64,000 nt of DNA. Origin: Stagnimonas sp. GTDB taxonomy: Bacteria > Pseudomonadota > Gammaproteobacteria > Nevskiales > Nevskiaceae. The stretch is taken from the NCBI GenBank assembly GCA_030696045.1, contig JAUYNO010000087.1:52426-116425 (forward strand), written 5' to 3'. The position numbers were made by a program, and so were the translations under genes. Shown here one piece after another: positions 34,626 to 44,617 of this stretch (position 1 is its first letter; every line of letters begins with the position of its first letter). The notes beneath the pieces are model-generated. The model was not told the origin of the DNA, did not search any database, and saw nothing but the letters and a program-made list of their open reading frames with translations.

Positions 34626-37004
34626 TCAGCGCGCCGGACCAGCAGCAGGCGATTCCGCCCCCAGCACCTCAAACGCCCGCGCCAGGCGCGCGCCCTCGGC
34701 ATCCACGAGCGTCAACTCGTGCATCCCCGGCGCCAGATCCAGCGCCAGCTGATGCGGCGCCTGCGTGCTCGCCAGATAGTCGCCATCCAGATGCCAGTGC
34801 AGCACGGCATTCGGATCGCGATGCACCGCCTTCAGCACCACTTGTGAACGCCGGCCACCGAGATCGGTCGGGATGAACACCGCGATGCCCGGCTGCGGAT
34901 AGACCAGATCGAAGCCGCGCGCGCCGGTTTCGCCGCCGGCGCGGCAGTCCGGCCGCCAATCCGGCAGCGGGCGGTAGTGGCTGTCGTGCGGACGCCGGTA
35001 GTACTCCATCACCGGTGGCAGCACGAACCAGCTGGCGTGCTGCATGGCATCCACCGGTTGGCAGCGGCTGTCGACGCGCCAGCGGCCACCGGGATCGAGA
35101 TGCACGGTCTGGTGCCAGGGGCTGACGGTCTCGAAATGGGCATCGCTCGGAATGCGGCGCGACTCAGTCGCGCAGCCCTGGCTGGGCAGGTAGCCGTCGT
35201 CCTTGCAGACGGTGATGCTGCGCAGGTTGGCGAGCGGTGCGCCGAAGCGGCCTTGGTCGCCGAGCCGATGCGCAATGTCGAACAGCAGCGGCGCGGCCAT
35301 GGCGGCGCCCGTGAGCCCGGCACGGCCCTCGCCGCTGGCATTGCCGACCCAGACCGCAATCGTGTGCTGCGGCGTCACCCCCAACGCCCAGCCATCGCGC
35401 AGGCCGTAGCTGGTGCCGGTCTTCCAGGCCAGCGGCAGGGCGCTGCTGAAGCTCTTCCAGTGCGCTTCCTCCTCGGGGCGGCCGACTTCGCGCAGCGCCT
35501 CCAGCGTCAGCCAGGCGGCGCCGGCGCCGAAGTCGGCGGTGCGCGGTTCCGGCTCGGGCCGGTCGCGCAGCAGGCGCGCGTAGGCGTAGCGTGAGCGGGC
35601 GCGGTCCTGGCCGGCCTCGCTGATGCGGGCGAGCTGGGCGTAGAGCTGGACCATGTCCCAGAGCCGGCCCTCGGCGCCGCCAAGGATCAGGGACAGGCCG
35701 TAGTCGTCCGGGCGGCGGTGCAGGCTGGTCATGCCCAGGCGCACCAGCAGGTCGTAGAAGCGCTCCTGCCCGTAGCCGCGCAGCAGGTGCACGGCCGGCA
35801 CGTTGAGCGACAGCGCCAGCGCCTCGCTGGCGCGGACGGCGCCGCGGAACTGGCGATCGAAGTTCTCGGGCCGGAAGCTCTTGAAGCGCACCGGCACGTC
35901 CGGGATCAGGGCGCTGGGCTGGATGCGGCCGTCCTGCACGGCGGCGGCGAACAGGAAGGGCTTGAGGATGCTGCCGGTGCTGCGCTCGGCCTGCACCAGA
36001 TCGACGGCGGCGCCCTCGCTGCCGGCATCGAGTGCGGGGCTGTTGCCGACATAGGCCAGGGTTTCGAGGCTGCGGTTGTCGAGCACGACGGCGGCGGCAT
36101 GACGCACCCCCTGACGGCCGTTGGCGCTGGCGCGCGCGGCGAGCAGGCGCTCGACCTCGGCCTGCAGCGCGGCATCGAGAGTACTGAGCAGTCGCGACTT
36201 TGCGCCGCTGCGCGCGGCGAGGGTGTCGAGCAGCTGCGGCGCGGCGCGCGGCAGGGCACGCGGGGCGCCGGGCAGGGGTTCGCGCAGCGCCAGTTGCAGT
36301 TCCATTGAACTGAGCTTGCCTTCGGCTTGCAGGCGCGCTAGCAGACCATCGCGCTTGCGCAGCAGCCGCTCGCGGCCGCGACCGGGATGGATCAGCGCCG
36401 GCGAGTTGGGCAGCACCGCCAGCGTCGCCGCCTCGGCCCAGGACAGCTGCTCCGGCGCGCGGCCGAAGTAGCGCCAGGCGGCGGCTTCTGCACCGACCAC
36501 GTTGCCGCCGTAGGGCGCATGGCTGGCGTAGAGCGCCAGCAGTTCGGGTTTGGAGTAGTGCAGCTCCAGTCGCAGGGCCAGCAGCGCCTCGATGGCCTTT
36601 TCCCCAAGCCTGCGCGGCGGGTTGTCGCGCGACAGCCGCACCAGCTGCATGGTCAGCGTGCTGCCGCCACTGACGCTGCGCCCTGCGCGCCAGTTCAGCC
36701 GCAGCGCCCGCGCCAGTGCCAGCGGATCGACGCCGGGGTGGTGCAGGAAGCGCTTGTCCTCGAAGCGGATCAGCGCCTGCGCCAGCTTGTCCGGCACCTG
36801 GGCCGTGGCCGGGAAGCGCCACTGGCCGTCACGCGCGATCCGCGCGCCCAGCAGATGGCCGTCGCGGTCGTATAGGGCGGTTGATAGGGGCGCGCCGGAC
36901 AACGGTTCGCCGGGCGGCCAGGCGAACCAGACGGCGACCATCAGCAGCAGCGCGCCGCCGGCTCCGACTGCGAGCCGGCGCGTGCCGGAACCACGCGCGA
37001 TCAA
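34626..37004 (-). CDS. pbpC: Bifunctional penicillin-binding protein 1C
   Basis: 792 residues. One membrane anchor lies near residues 15-30. The GT51 glycosyltransferase domain has 'RFEDKRFLHHPGVDPLA' and 'SGGSTLTMQLVRLSRD'. The transpeptidase has the active-site Ser in 'STGSILKPFLFA' and 'AWKTGTSYGLRDGW'. A BiPBP_C beta domain ends the protein. It belongs to the PBP1c group that pairs genetically with bacterial alpha-2-macroglobulin: the two genes overlap by 4 bp here. PBP1c is thought to repair peptidoglycan when the macroglobulin detects attacking proteases. Confidence 0.95.
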   Translation of the reverse strand: MIARGSGTRRLAVGAGGALLLMVAVWFAWPPGEPLSGAPLSTALYDRDGHLLGARIARDGQWRFPATAQVPDKLAQALIRFEDKRFLHHPGVDPLALARALRLNWRAGRSVSGGSTLTMQLVRLSRDNPPRRLGEKAIEALLALRLELHYSKPELLALYASHAPYGGNVVGAEAAAWRYFGRAPEQLSWAEAATLAVLPNSPALIHPGRGRERLLRKRDGLLARLQAEGKLSSMELQLALREPLPGAPRALPRAAPQLLDTLAARSGAKSRLLSTLDAALQAEVERLLAARASANGRQGVRHAAAVVLDNRSLETLAYVGNSPALDAGSEGAAVDLVQAERSTGSILKPFLFAAAVQDGRIQPSALIPDVPVRFKSFRPENFDRQFRGAVRASEALALSLNVPAVHLLRGYGQERFYDLLVRLGMTSLHRRPDDYGLSLILGGAEGRLWDMVQLYAQLARISEAGQDRARSRYAYARLLRDRPEPEPRTADFGAGAAWLTLEALREVGRPEEEAHWKSFSSALPLAWKTGTSYGLRDGWALGVTPQHTIAVWVGNASGEGRAGLTGAAMAAPLLFDIAHRLGDQGRFGAPLANLRSITVCKDDGYLPSQGCATESRRIPSDAHFETVSPWHQTVHLDPGGRWRVDSRCQPVDAMQHASWFVLPPVMEYYRRPHDSHYRPLPDWRPDCRAGGETGARGFDLVYPQPGIAVFIPTDLGGRRSQVVLKAVHRDPNAVLHWHLDGDYLASTQAPHQLALDLAPGMHELTLVDAEGARLARAFEVLGAESPAAGPAR

Positions 37005-40000
37005 GGCGCCACCACCTCCACCCAGCGCCCGGCGCTGTGCGCATGCTGGCGCGCGTCGTACATGGCCTCGACGCTGCTCGCCGGCAGGTAGTAGCGGCCG
37101 CGATAGCTGGCGTTGAGCAGCACCTCAAAACGCCGGCTCTCGCCGTTCTTGAGCGCGAAATAGCTGAGCACGCGGTCGTCGCGGATGTCCTGGTAATCGA
37201 GCGCGGCCGGTGCGGTCTCGCCGGCGGCGAAGCGCGGGTTGTGCAGCTGCCAGCCGGACGGGAAGACCTGGCTCAGCGCCAGATCGTTGAGGGCATTGCC
37301 GCTGCGGTTGCTGACCGTGAGACGGGCGACGAAGTCACGGCCCTGCGGCAGCTTGCGCTCGTCGAGCGCCTCGCCCTTCAGGCCCAGGTACTCGATCTCC
37401 AGTTGCAGGCCATGCGCGCTGGCCTGCTCCTCGCCGCTGGCCGGCGCGCCGCGCAGCAGCAGGCTGGCGGTGAGCGGCCGCTCGGAGGTGTTCTTCAGCA
37501 GCAGCTCGCCGCCCTCGGCCAGCTCTGGCAGCGCCACGGCCTGCATGGGCTTGTCGGAACTGCCCGGGCGCGGCTTGCCGCCGCTCTGCAGCTGGTAGCC
37601 GAAGCCGGGCGCACCGTCGGCGCCGTAGTAGCGCGCCAGCGACAGCAGGCCCCAGGCGGCGCTCTGCGTGCTCAGCCACTGCTCCGAGCCCATCTCGGCG
37701 GCAAGCCGCTCGGCCTCGGCCTGCGCGCGCTTCTTCTCGTCCAGCCGCACCAACAGGTCGAGCAGGATGGCGCGGTCGCGCAGCTCGGAACGGAAGCTGT
37801 CGCCGGGCAGCCCGTCGGGTTGCGGCGCGCCGGTCTTCGCCAGCAGCTCCTGCGCCGCCTTGGGCAGGCCGATCAGGGCGTAGGCGGAGGCCAGCTGCCA
37901 GCGCGCGACCTGGCCCAGGCCGTTGTCCTCGGCGAGGCGGTTCATGGCGCCGACGTCGGGCTTGTCGGCCAGTGCCAGGGTGTAGAGCCGGTAGGCGCGC
38001 ACGCCGCCGTCCTCGCCCTGCACGCCCTCGGCGGCGGCCTTGCGCTGGCGTGCCAGCCAGGCATCCCACATCTCCGGCGGCACGTGATAGCCGCGCAGCT
38101 TTGCCTCGGCCAGGAAGTGGCCGGCGTAGTTGTCGGCCCAGTGGTTGTAGATCGCCGCACCCGGCCAGTAGTAGAAGCCGCCGGTGGGTGACAGGTAGAT
38201 GCGCAGGCGCTCGATGGCGGCCTTGATGTGGGTCTCGACCTGTTTCTGCCGCGCCGGCTCTAGCGGTAGCAGGCGATCCAGGAACAGCTGCGGGAAGGCG
38301 GCCGAGGTCAGCTGCTCGGCGCAGCCGTGCGGGTAGTGCACCAGCTGGTCGAGCCGGCGCTCCAGCCCGAACGGCGGCACCGCGCTCAGCGACAGCTGCG
38401 CGCTGTTGGTGGTGGCGATGCCGAGCGGCGTGATCTTCCTGCGCCATTCCTCGCCCGGCGCGAGCACCTGGCTCAGTTCCTCGGCCACCACCGGATTGCG
38501 CGACAGCACCGGCAGGTCGATCACGGTCTTCGACTTGTGGCTGCCCGACTCGGCGAGCACGGTCAGCCGGCCAATGCCGATGCGCGGCTTGACCTTGATC
38601 GCGAAGCTGGTCGAGCGGTCGCCCGGCTTGTCGAATTTCAAGGTCTGCGTCGCCGGTCCGGTCAGCTCGAAGGACTTGGTGTCGGCCTGCAGCGTCAGCT
38701 TCACCTCCTTCACGCCGGCCTCGAAGGCGAAGGCGGTGACCGGGATCAGCGTCTCCTCGCCGGGTCCGACCACGCGCGGCGCGGTCGCCAGCACCGACAT
38801 CGGCTCCCGCACGATCACCGACTGCTCGGCCGCGCCATAGGCCTTGCCCTTGGCAGCGATCACCATGATGCGCACCGCGCCGATGTACTGCGGCAGCACC
38901 AGTTCGTGCTCGGCGAAGGCACCGGCGGCGAGCCGGAACGGACCCAGCACCCGCACCACCGGCGGGAAGCGGCGCTGCTCCTGCTTCTCGGCATTGGGCT
39001 TGCCTTCGTCGCCGCCGAGCGCGAGCAGGCGTTCCAGTTCGCCGCCGTAGGCGCCGGCGACCTCGTCATAGAGATCCCAGCTGAACACGCCCAGCGCCTC
39101 GCGCTGATAGAAGCTGTCGTGCGGATTCGGGGTCTTGTAGGAGGTGAGCCCGAGCAGGCCCTCGTCGACCACGGCGACGGTATAGGTCATGGCCTGGGCC
39201 TGCGCCTCCTTCACCTTCAGGCTGACCTTGCCGTTCGGGCGCCAGACCGCAGGGGCCTCGATCACCGGCTTGAGCACGGTGGCCGGATCGAGCGCGAGCA
39301 CCGGGATCACCCCGTAGAGGCGGATTGGTCGGTCGTTGTCCTTGCCGCCCAGGGCCTGGTGCGGCTGGATCAGGGTCAGCGAGACATAGGCATTGGGCGC
39401 CATGCCGGCGGTGATCGGAATCTCCAGCTTGGTCTTGCCGGGCGTGAGTTCCACCCAGCGCTTCTCCAGCACGCGGCTGCCGGTCTCGATGCTGAGCAGG
39501 GCGCGGCCGACGGCGGCATCCGGCAGCTGCACGATGGCGGTCTCGCCGACGCTGTAGCGCGGCTTGTCGGCGAAGAAGTAGAGCGCGTTGGCGCCCGGCC
39601 CGGTCTGCTCCTCGGCGCGACCGGCCCAGCCTGGCCAGTCGGCGTAGAAAATCTTGCCGGCGCAGTGACCGCCTTCCTTGTCGCAGACGCGCACCAGGTA
39701 GCGGCCCCAGTCCGGATACTTGATCTCGAAAGTCCACTGGCCGCGACCGTCCTTGCCGGTGGCGACGGTGCCCTCGCGGATCAGCACCTGGCTGTTGCTC
39801 TGCGCGAAGTCGGCGAGGCCGCCATTGGCGTCCTTCTCCCACCACCATTTCCAGTCGATCTTGTGGACGCTGACATACAACTCGCCGGCGGCCAGCGGCT
39901 CGCCGTCGGTGCCCAGCGTTGCCAGCTCGACGCTGTGCTGCTGGTCGGTCAGCAACATGCCGCGCGTGGGATCGCCCTTGGGCAGCTTCAGGCCAACGTA

Positions 40001-42547
40001 GCGCGGGTAGGGGTGGTAGGGCTGGCTGCTATGGACGGTGCTGAACGAACCACCTTCCTCGAACACGCGCGTCGTGAAGTCGGCCTCCAGCATGGCCGGC
40101 GGTTCGCTGGCGGGCTCGAAGCTGGCCTCGAAGCGGGCCTTGCCCTCGCGGTCCAGCTTGTCCTCGAACAGGGTCTGCGGCTCACCCTGGTAGCTGCGGG
40201 TCGGGTCGGCGAAGACGTAGTCCTTGAAGCGGCTGAAGTTCAGCGGTGCTGCCAGCAGGCGCACACTGACGTCGGCCTTGAGCCCGGCGGCGCTGGCGCC
40301 GTGCAGCCATTCGGCGAACAGCGTCGCCTTGGCCGGCATCTCTTCCTTCTTCAGTGGCGCCGCGAACGCCAACTCCGCCTTGAGGCGGTTCGGCATCACC
40401 GTCTCGATGCGCAGGTTCTTCGAGAACTCGCGGCCACCGACCAGGGCCTTGGCGCGCCAGATGCCGGTGGGCGCGTCTTCCGCGGTCTTCAGGGTGAAGC
40501 TGTAGAAGCGATCCACCGGCGTCTTGCTGCTCAGGGTCTGTACCAGCTGACCCTGCGGATTGAACAGCTGCACCGTCACCGGATGATCGGCCGGCAGCCG
40601 GCCGCTGTCGTCCTGCAGCAGAAAGCTCAGGAAGATTTCGTCGCCCGGGCGCCAGACTCCGCGCTCGCCCCAGAGGAAGCCCTTGATGCCGCCCTCGACG
40701 GTCTCGCCGCCGGTATCGAAATGACTGGTCGCCAGCGCCGTGCCACGGCTGAGCTTGAGGTAGCCGATGTCATTGCCCTGCTTCGCCAGCAGGTAGAACG
40801 GCGCGCCGTGCTGGCCGGCCAGCGTCAGCGTGGCGAGGCCGTCGCTGCCGGTCTCGGCGTCGAGGATGGGCTGGTTCTGGAAATTGCGTAGTTGCAGCTT
40901 CACCCCGGCCAGCGGCTTGGCGCTGTCAATGGCGGCGGCGGCGACGTGCAGCACGCCGTCGGCACCGCGCTTGGCGATCAGGCCGAGATTGGAGGCCATG
41001 AAATTGCGCTCGGCCTTCACGCCCGGATTCCAGCGGTAGTAGGCCTCGGTGCAGGGATCGTCGCGCTCGCTCCAGCTCGGCTGCTCGCCCTCGTAGAAAT
41101 AATCCTGGATACCGTCCCAGCCGCTGCTCTCGCCGAGGTCGAGATCGTCGTGGCTGACCAGAGGCTCCTCGGCCGTCGGCAGTGGCGCCGCGCCGGGGCA
41201 GGCGAAGGTCGAGTCGGCGCGGGTGATGCTGATGCTGAGGCGGAACAAGGCTCCCGGATGCGCCCGCAGCAGTTCGCCGGCATCGAGCAGATGCCGGTTC
41301 CAGCGATCCGGCTGACCCGGTGGCAGGGCGATGGTCTTGCGCCAGAGGTAGCGGCCGACGCGCTGCAACTCGTTCTCGCCGCCGAGCGTGTTGGCCTGCA
41401 GGAACTGGCCGACATCGCTCTCGTAGATCTGGAAGGCGGTGACGCGCACCGCGCGCGCGTTCATCACCTCGATGGGAATGCCGAGCGGGCCGGATGGCAG
41501 GATCACGCCCTTGCCGGCATAGCGCAGCTGCGGCCGCTCGTTGGCGAAGGCCAGCGTGATCTCATAAGGCTTGCCGAGCTTGACGCCACGGCTGCTGCGC
41601 AGATTGCCGCCTATGGTCAGGCGCACTTCGCCGGCGATGTGCTCGCTGGGATAGATCATCAGGTCGGCGCCTTCGATCTGCGTCGTCAGGCCGCCGGTGT
41701 TGATGGCGACCAGACCGTCGAGCTTCTGCTTCTTGTCGAGCGGCTCGGTGAAGCGCAGGCGCAGGGTCTGGCGGCCGTCGGCCATGGGCGCGGCATCGAG
41801 CACGCCGAACACGCCCAGTGCCGGCACTTCCAGATCGCGCGTGCCTTCGCGCTTGAGGCCCAGCGGCGCGCCGTTCCAGCTCACCCGCACCAGGCCCCGG
41901 TCGTCGGCGCGCTGGATGCCACGGGCGCTGAAGTGATGCAGGCGACCACCATCGACGTGCACCCACTCCAGTACCAGCTTCTGCTCACCGTGGCTGGCCT
42001 GCACCAGCTTCTCGACGGCGGCGGCATCCTCGGTGTCGGCGGTCTCGAGCTGACCGCGCAGGGCCAGCTCGCCCCGGCCGCTGCTGTCGGTCTCCAGTCC
42101 GGCCTCGCGCAGCTCGAAGTCCGGCGCCAGCGCGCGGAAGGCGAATTCGTAGGGACTCAGCTCGGCCGGCACGCCGGCCAGGCCCCTGGCGCTAAGCCGG
42201 GCGCGATATTCCTGATCGGCCTTCAGCGGGGCCGAAGGCTCCCAGACGATCTCGCGCGGGCCGGCAAAGCGCGGCGCGCCGCCGATGGCGGGCTCCACGC
42301 TCAGTACGGCGGCGGCGCTTTGGCCGACCTGGTCGGCGGGGACGATGTCGTGACTGAAGCGCAGGCTCAGCGGTGCCCGGCGCGACACTGCACCGGCGGT
42401 GTGCTCGGCCAGGTGCTGGCTCCAGGCGGCGTCAGTCTTCGCCGGCGGCGCGACCGGGCGCTGTTTGCTCTGGCAGGCCGCCAGCAGCAACAGGGACAGG
42501 GCCAGCGTCAGCCAGACGGCCTTGCGGCCGGTGCGATACAAGGTCAT
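37001..42547 (-). CDS. Alpha-2-macroglobulin family lipoprotein (YfhM-like)
   Basis: 1848 residues. The N-terminus is a lipoprotein signal with lipobox 'LLLLAACQ', placing it in the periplasm. Many MG domains fill the middle ('IFLSFLLQDDSGRLP'; 'MPNRLKAELAFAAPL'). The thioester motif is intact at 'YPHGCAEQLTSAAF' (Cys1409, Gln1412), followed by the helical thioester domain. Bacterial alpha-2-macroglobulins trap invading proteases. It lies directly upstream of pbpC on the same strand, the standard pair. Its upstream gap is AT-rich and shared with the mraZ promoter. Confidence 0.95.
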   Translation of the reverse strand: MTLYRTGRKAVWLTLALSLLLLAACQSKQRPVAPPAKTDAAWSQHLAEHTAGAVSRRAPLSLRFSHDIVPADQVGQSAAAVLSVEPAIGGAPRFAGPREIVWEPSAPLKADQEYRARLSARGLAGVPAELSPYEFAFRALAPDFELREAGLETDSSGRGELALRGQLETADTEDAAAVEKLVQASHGEQKLVLEWVHVDGGRLHHFSARGIQRADDRGLVRVSWNGAPLGLKREGTRDLEVPALGVFGVLDAAPMADGRQTLRLRFTEPLDKKQKLDGLVAINTGGLTTQIEGADLMIYPSEHIAGEVRLTIGGNLRSSRGVKLGKPYEITLAFANERPQLRYAGKGVILPSGPLGIPIEVMNARAVRVTAFQIYESDVGQFLQANTLGGENELQRVGRYLWRKTIALPPGQPDRWNRHLLDAGELLRAHPGALFRLSISITRADSTFACPGAAPLPTAEEPLVSHDDLDLGESSGWDGIQDYFYEGEQPSWSERDDPCTEAYYRWNPGVKAERNFMASNLGLIAKRGADGVLHVAAAAIDSAKPLAGVKLQLRNFQNQPILDAETGSDGLATLTLAGQHGAPFYLLAKQGNDIGYLKLSRGTALATSHFDTGGETVEGGIKGFLWGERGVWRPGDEIFLSFLLQDDSGRLPADHPVTVQLFNPQGQLVQTLSSKTPVDRFYSFTLKTAEDAPTGIWRAKALVGGREFSKNLRIETVMPNRLKAELAFAAPLKKEEMPAKATLFAEWLHGASAAGLKADVSVRLLAAPLNFSRFKDYVFADPTRSYQGEPQTLFEDKLDREGKARFEASFEPASEPPAMLEADFTTRVFEEGGSFSTVHSSQPYHPYPRYVGLKLPKGDPTRGMLLTDQQHSVELATLGTDGEPLAAGELYVSVHKIDWKWWWEKDANGGLADFAQSNSQVLIREGTVATGKDGRGQWTFEIKYPDWGRYLVRVCDKEGGHCAGKIFYADWPGWAGRAEEQTGPGANALYFFADKPRYSVGETAIVQLPDAAVGRALLSIETGSRVLEKRWVELTPGKTKLEIPITAGMAPNAYVSLTLIQPHQALGGKDNDRPIRLYGVIPVLALDPATVLKPVIEAPAVWRPNGKVSLKVKEAQAQAMTYTVAVVDEGLLGLTSYKTPNPHDSFYQREALGVFSWDLYDEVAGAYGGELERLLALGGDEGKPNAEKQEQRRFPPVVRVLGPFRLAAGAFAEHELVLPQYIGAVRIMVIAAKGKAYGAAEQSVIVREPMSVLATAPRVVGPGEETLIPVTAFAFEAGVKEVKLTLQADTKSFELTGPATQTLKFDKPGDRSTSFAIKVKPRIGIGRLTVLAESGSHKSKTVIDLPVLSRNPVVAEELSQVLAPGEEWRRKITPLGIATTNSAQLSLSAVPPFGLERRLDQLVHYPHGCAEQLTSAAFPQLFLDRLLPLEPARQKQVETHIKAAIERLRIYLSPTGGFYYWPGAAIYNHWADNYAGHFLAEAKLRGYHVPPEMWDAWLARQRKAAAEGVQGEDGGVRAYRLYTLALADKPDVGAMNRLAEDNGLGQVARWQLASAYALIGLPKAAQELLAKTGAPQPDGLPGDSFRSELRDRAILLDLLVRLDEKKRAQAEAERLAAEMGSEQWLSTQSAAWGLLSLARYYGADGAPGFGYQLQSGGKPRPGSSDKPMQAVALPELAEGGELLLKNTSERPLTASLLLRGAPASGEEQASAHGLQLEIEYLGLKGEALDERKLPQGRDFVARLTVSNRSGNALNDLALSQVFPSGWQLHNPRFAAGETAPAALDYQDIRDDRVLSYFALKNGESRRFEVLLNASYRGRYYLPASSVEAMYDARQHAHSAGRWVEVVAP

Positions 42548-42853
42548 GCGCGGGCTCCCGGGGGTCGCGGTGGAGTAAGGCGGCGACCGTGCCGGCAGTG
42601 TGCTGCGGCCCGGGTGAATGGCGCAATCTCGGCCCGAATTGGCTGAACGGCTTGCCGAGTCACATTAAGTTTGTTTCGCAACTCATTGATTTAATTGCCC
42701 TATGAAAATGAATATCGAATCGCTCATAAATCCTTGACGGGATTGAGCTTTTTGCCGTTTTGCCTATTGCCTTTGTGGCTCGAAGTGGGATAATCGCCCA
42801 TGAAAGGGAGTGAAGTGGAGCTACCGGGGCTCCTCTCCCTTCGCGGGGCGGGC
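42548..42853. other. AT-rich divergent promoter region between the macroglobulin gene and mraZ
   Basis: No gene is seen. Bases about 42660-42770 are much more AT-rich than either side and probably hold both promoters. The only assigned elements are the mra promoter and its MraZ-like boxes. A small AATCC-TTGACG-GGATT hairpin lies around 42729-42744. Confidence 0.6.
42767..42794 (+). promoter_or_regulatory. Promoter of the mra/dcw operon with MraZ-like boxes
   Basis: The -35 is TTGCCT (42767-42772) and the -10 GATAAT (42789-42794), 16-bp spacer. Two GTGG(C/G) boxes at 42775-42779 and 42785-42789 lie exactly 10 bp apart inside the spacer. This matches the TGGG-type repeats with 5-bp gaps that MraZ binds to repress its own operon. 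Only two boxes are seen, fewer than the three in E. coli. Confidence 0.6.
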
Positions 42854-43282
42854 ATGATTTTTTCGGGCAACAACGCGGTCACGATCGACGACAAGGGGCG
42901 GCTCGCCGTCCCGGCTCGTTATCGGGCGGCGTTGATGTCGGAGGCCCAGGGTCAGTTGACCATCACCCGTACCCCCGAAGGCCTGCGGCTGTATCCGCAG
43001 CCGGTGTTCGAGCACATCGCCACCAAGGTGATTCCCGCGCACCCCGACCTCAAGCAGCGCGCGGCACTGCGGCTGCAGTTCGTCGGCGAGGCGATGGCGG
43101 TGGAGATGGACGCCCAGGGGCGCCTGCTGATCCCCGGCCAGTACCGCGCCGAGCTGGGCGCTGCGGTGGTCATGCTGGGCCAGGTCGACTACTTCGCGCT
43201 GTTCAGCGAAGCCGGCTGGGCGGCCCGCAAGGCGGCGGTGAGCGCCGATTTCAGCGCCGGCTTCGAGGCGCTGGACATTTAG
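42854..43282 (+). CDS. mraZ: Transcriptional regulator MraZ
   Basis: 142 residues, two SpoVT/AbrB-like half-domains: 'IDDKGRLAVPARYRAAL' and 'MDAQGRLLIPGQYRAEL', the duplicated DxxGR motif of MraZ. It binds the operon promoter. Start 42854 ('MIFSGNNAVTIDD') is preferred. An in-frame ATG at 42800 lies at the expected transcription start and adds 18 unmatched residues, but a leaderless start there cannot be excluded. Confidence 0.92.
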   Translation: MIFSGNNAVTIDDKGRLAVPARYRAALMSEAQGQLTITRTPEGLRLYPQPVFEHIATKVIPAHPDLKQRAALRLQFVGEAMAVEMDAQGRLLIPGQYRAELGAAVVMLGQVDYFALFSEAGWAARKAAVSADFSAGFEALDI

Positions 43283-43346
43283 ATGGCCCCGGACCATGGA
43301 CGGCGCCTTTCCACTCCTCGCTACTGCGACGGGGGGCACTGACCGC

Positions 43347-44291
43347 ATGCGCGCGCACCGGCCGGTGATGCTCGACGAGGCGCTCACCGGCCTCGGTGTC
43401 GCCGCGCGCCCCCAGGGCCTGTTCGTCGACGGCACCTTCGGTCGCGGCGGACATTCGGCTGCCATCCTCCAGCTGCTCAAGGGCGGCGAGCTGCACGCCT
43501 TCGACCAGGACCCGGAGGCCGAGGCCCACGCGCAGGTCGAATTCGCTGGCAGGGCCGGCTTTCACTTCCACGCCCGCAACTTCGCGGCGCTGGGCGAGGT
43601 TGCGGCTGCGGAGGGCTTCGCCGGCAAGGCCGATGGCCTGTTGCTCGATCTCGGTGTCTCCAGTCCGCAGTTCGATGTCGCCGAGCGCGGCTCCTCGTTC
43701 TCCGCCGACGGTCCGCTGGACATGCGCATGAACCCGCGCGCCGGCCAGTCCGCCGCCGAGTGGCTGGCGAAGGCGAAGGAAGACGAGATCGCCGATGTCC
43801 TGTTCCTCTACGGCGAGGAGCGCAACAGCCGCCGCATCGCCAAGAAGATCGTCGAGACCCGTGCCGAGACACCGATCACCCGCACCGCCCAGCTGGCCAG
43901 CCTGATCGCCTCGGTGCCCGGCCCGCGCAGCCACAAGATCCACCCGGCGACGCGCAGCTTCCAGGCCATCCGCATCCACATCAATGGCGAGCTGGACGCG
44001 CTCAATGCGGTGCTGGAGGCCAGCCTCGATGTGCTTGCCCCCGGCGGCCGGCTGGCGGTGATCAGCTTCCACTCGCTGGAAGACCGCATCGTCAAGCAGT
44101 TCATCCGCGACAACGCCGGCCCGCGCCAGGCGCGCGACAAGTACGAGCACCTGAAAGAGGCGCGCGCGCCGCTGGCGGTGCCGCTGCGCGAGCTGGAGCG
44201 GGTGTTCCCGAGCTCCGCCGAGTGCGAGGAAAACCCCCGCGCCCGCAGCGCCGTGCTGCGCGTCGCCGAGCGGCTGGGAGCGCGCGCGTGA
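43347..44291 (+). CDS. rsmH: 16S rRNA (cytosine(1402)-N(4))-methyltransferase RsmH
   Basis: 314 residues. SAM motif 'FVDGTFGRGGHSAAIL', then 'LLLDLGVSSPQFDVAERG', 'RTAQLASLIASVPGPR', 'PATRSFQAIRIHIN', 'ISFHSLEDRIVKQF'. It methylates C1402 of 16S rRNA. Start 43347 ('MRAHRPVMLDEAL') fits the family; ATG 43296 in the same frame would add 17 residues. It overlaps ftsL by GTGA. Confidence 0.95.
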   Translation: MRAHRPVMLDEALTGLGVAARPQGLFVDGTFGRGGHSAAILQLLKGGELHAFDQDPEAEAHAQVEFAGRAGFHFHARNFAALGEVAAAEGFAGKADGLLLDLGVSSPQFDVAERGSSFSADGPLDMRMNPRAGQSAAEWLAKAKEDEIADVLFLYGEERNSRRIAKKIVETRAETPITRTAQLASLIASVPGPRSHKIHPATRSFQAIRIHINGELDALNAVLEASLDVLAPGGRLAVISFHSLEDRIVKQFIRDNAGPRQARDKYEHLKEARAPLAVPLRELERVFPSSAECEENPRARSAVLRVAERLGARA

Positions 44292-44617
44292 GCGCGGCCC
44301 TGACCCGCCGCCTGCCGCCGCGCAAGGCGCCCTCCGGCAGCGGCCTGATGCTGCCGCTGCTGCTGGCCGTGGCCGCCATGGTCTCGGCGGTGACGGTGGT
44401 GCAGGTCAAGCACGGCAACCGCGCCCTGACCACCGAGCAGAGCCGGCTGCGCGAGCTGCGCGATCAGCTCGAAGTCGAATGGTCGCAGCTGCAACTGGAA
44501 GAGGCGGCGCACAGCAGCCACGCCCGCATCGAGCAGATCGCCCGCGAGCAGCTGAAGATGGTCGAGCCGCGCGAGACGGTGATGGTGCAGGCTCCCGTCA
44601 CTGGAGTCGGGCGATGA
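44288..44617 (+). CDS. ftsL: Cell division protein FtsL
   Basis: 109 residues from GTG 44288. A short basic cytoplasmic N-terminus, one membrane helix ('LMLPLLLAVAAMVSAVTVV') and a periplasmic coiled coil ('LREQ'-type heptads, 'IEQIAREQLKMVEPRE'). It forms the FtsQLB complex that activates FtsWI. Assignment relies on topology and location between rsmH and ftsI. Confidence 0.9.
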   Translation: MSAALTRRLPPRKAPSGSGLMLPLLLAVAAMVSAVTVVQVKHGNRALTTEQSRLRELRDQLEVEWSQLQLEEAAHSSHARIEQIAREQLKMVEPRETVMVQAPVTGVGR